Part shown: positions 63,344 to 64,000 of the stretch, in pieces
Position numbering within the stretch: position 1 is the stretch's first letter
Layout of the letters: each line of letters opens with the position of its first letter
Assembly (NCBI RefSeq): GCF_009884975.1
Contig: NZ_CP041970.1
Location: 1,922,001 to 1,986,000, forward strand
Direction of reading: 5' to 3'
Source: Acinetobacter dispersus
GTDB taxonomy: Bacteria; Pseudomonadota; Gammaproteobacteria; Pseudomonadales; Moraxellaceae
DNA length: 64,000 nt
The notes under the pieces: generated by a model
Told to the model about the DNA's origin: nothing
Databases searched by the model: none
Seen by the model: only the letters and a program-made list of their open reading frames with translations
Made by a program: the position numbers and the translations under genes

Positions 63344-64000
63344 TCAAGAAGCATGCTCCTGTTGCATACTGTCACTAAATGCCTGACAGCCTTTTTTCAA
63401 TAAAATGAAGGCTAGTACACAAGAGATCGTCCCGACAATCGACAGTGACATCCCGACCATCAATGGATTTTCAAAGATTTTATCGGTAATCAATGCCACC
63501 AATGTGGTCCCAATCCCGACCGCAACCAGATTACTAATCAACAAGAAAACTGCTGAAATCTGTGCACGTAACTGATTCGGCGCCAGCATTTGCATAGCGG
63601 TGGTTGAGATCGGCATCGGGAAGGAAGCAAAGAACATCGCAGGCACCAAAAACACCACCGACAACCACAACTCATTCACTTGCGTAAACACCATCATCGG
63701 GATAATTAAACCGACAATACCAATCACGCCCGTAATCATCGGGGCATCCTTACGGCCCTTCTGAATAAACCAGTCATTCAACCAACCCGCACAGAATACG
63801 CCTAGAATATTGGCAACCAATAGCACACTGCCCAGCATATAACCCGCTTCAGTCGGCGTTAAACCAAACTTACGCATATAAAATGCGGGGGACCAACTGA
63901 TCAGGCAATACAGCGCCATCGCGTAGAAGGTAAAGCCTAAATAATGACATTTAAAAGTACGGCCATGCTTTTTGATAAACTTAAACGCATCTTTCATGCT
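63344..64000 (-). CDS. MFS transporter, C-terminal part (cut by window edge)
   Basis: About 219 residues reach the window end in frame; the internal ATG at 63997 is not the start. The visible part is the C-terminal half of a 12-span major-facilitator transporter, six helices: CHYLGFTFYAMALYCLISW, AGYMLGSVLLVANILGVFCAGW, MITGVIGIVGLIIPMMVF, WLSVVFLVPAMFFASFPM, ISAVFLLISNLVAVGIGTT, LMVGMSLSIVGTISCVLAF. The WLNDWFIQKGRKDAP loop is the MFS repeat of the second half. It probably imports the substrate of the two downstream dehydrogenases. Confidence 0.85.
   Translation of the reverse strand, partial: SMKDAFKFIKKHGRTFKCHYLGFTFYAMALYCLISWSPAFYMRKFGLTPTEAGYMLGSVLLVANILGVFCAGWLNDWFIQKGRKDAPMITGVIGIVGLIIPMMVFTQVNELWLSVVFLVPAMFFASFPMPISTTAMQMLAPNQLRAQISAVFLLISNLVAVGIGTTLVALITDKIFENPLMVGMSLSIVGTISCVLAFILLKKGCQAFSDSMQQEHAS

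Overview
The window reads as chromosomal DNA of an Acinetobacter species. The LysR regulator is recognisably CatM. An ATAC-N7-GTAT operator of the CatM/BenM type precedes catB, and the indole-acetate (iac) genes follow the known Acinetobacter layout apart from one missing gene. AT-rich intergenic DNA fits as well. I saw no IS element, prophage, CRISPR array, tRNA or rRNA. The species was not determined.

Layout. 1-2404: start of an NAD-malic enzyme gene, then an SDR and a metal-dependent hydrolase in one reverse-strand pair. 2740-5748: Fur-box-controlled TonB receptor plus an exported protein of unknown function. 5831-7614: AraC regulator divergent from an alpha/beta hydrolase. 7700-10491: a 36-residue membrane protein candidate and fadE. 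10885-19710: a four-gene RND efflux operon (adaptor, two different permeases, outer-membrane lipoprotein). 19858-24031: Fur box, FecI-type sigma factor, FecR-type anti-sigma and a transducing TonB receptor. 24117-29481: TonB receptor-DUF3649-PepSY-DUF3325 iron operon behind a perfect Fur box. 29716-38446: OprD porin, catM and catBCAIJFD (catechol to succinyl-CoA and acetyl-CoA). 38628-43693: another Fur-box TonB receptor and a lipoprotein penicillin-acylase-family enzyme. 43762-51765: phenylethylamine module (aldehyde dehydrogenase, GMC oxidoreductase, porin, copper amine oxidase, FeaR). 51967-60015: iacHAICDEFG with divergent iacR (indole-3-acetate to catechol). 60064-64000: two unusual dehydrogenases, an AraC regulator and a truncated MFS transporter of unknown substrate.

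How it fits together. The iac operon delivers catechol, which the cat operon in the same window can take to central metabolism; malic enzyme and fadE are neighbouring carbon-flow genes. The amine module makes phenylacetate, whose further degradation genes are not here. Four TonB-dependent receptors, each with a Fur-like box and one with its own sigma/anti-sigma pair, make this also an iron-uptake region. The less ordinary points are an iac cluster without iacB, an IacG carrying a MarR-like domain, a catA placed inside the cat operon followed by a terminator and a long inverted repeat, a catB-like operator in front of the porin gene, a 22-bp-period tandem repeat upstream of tynA, and the uncharacterised opine-dehydrogenase-like/3-hydroxyacyl-CoA-dehydrogenase-like cluster at the right edge.
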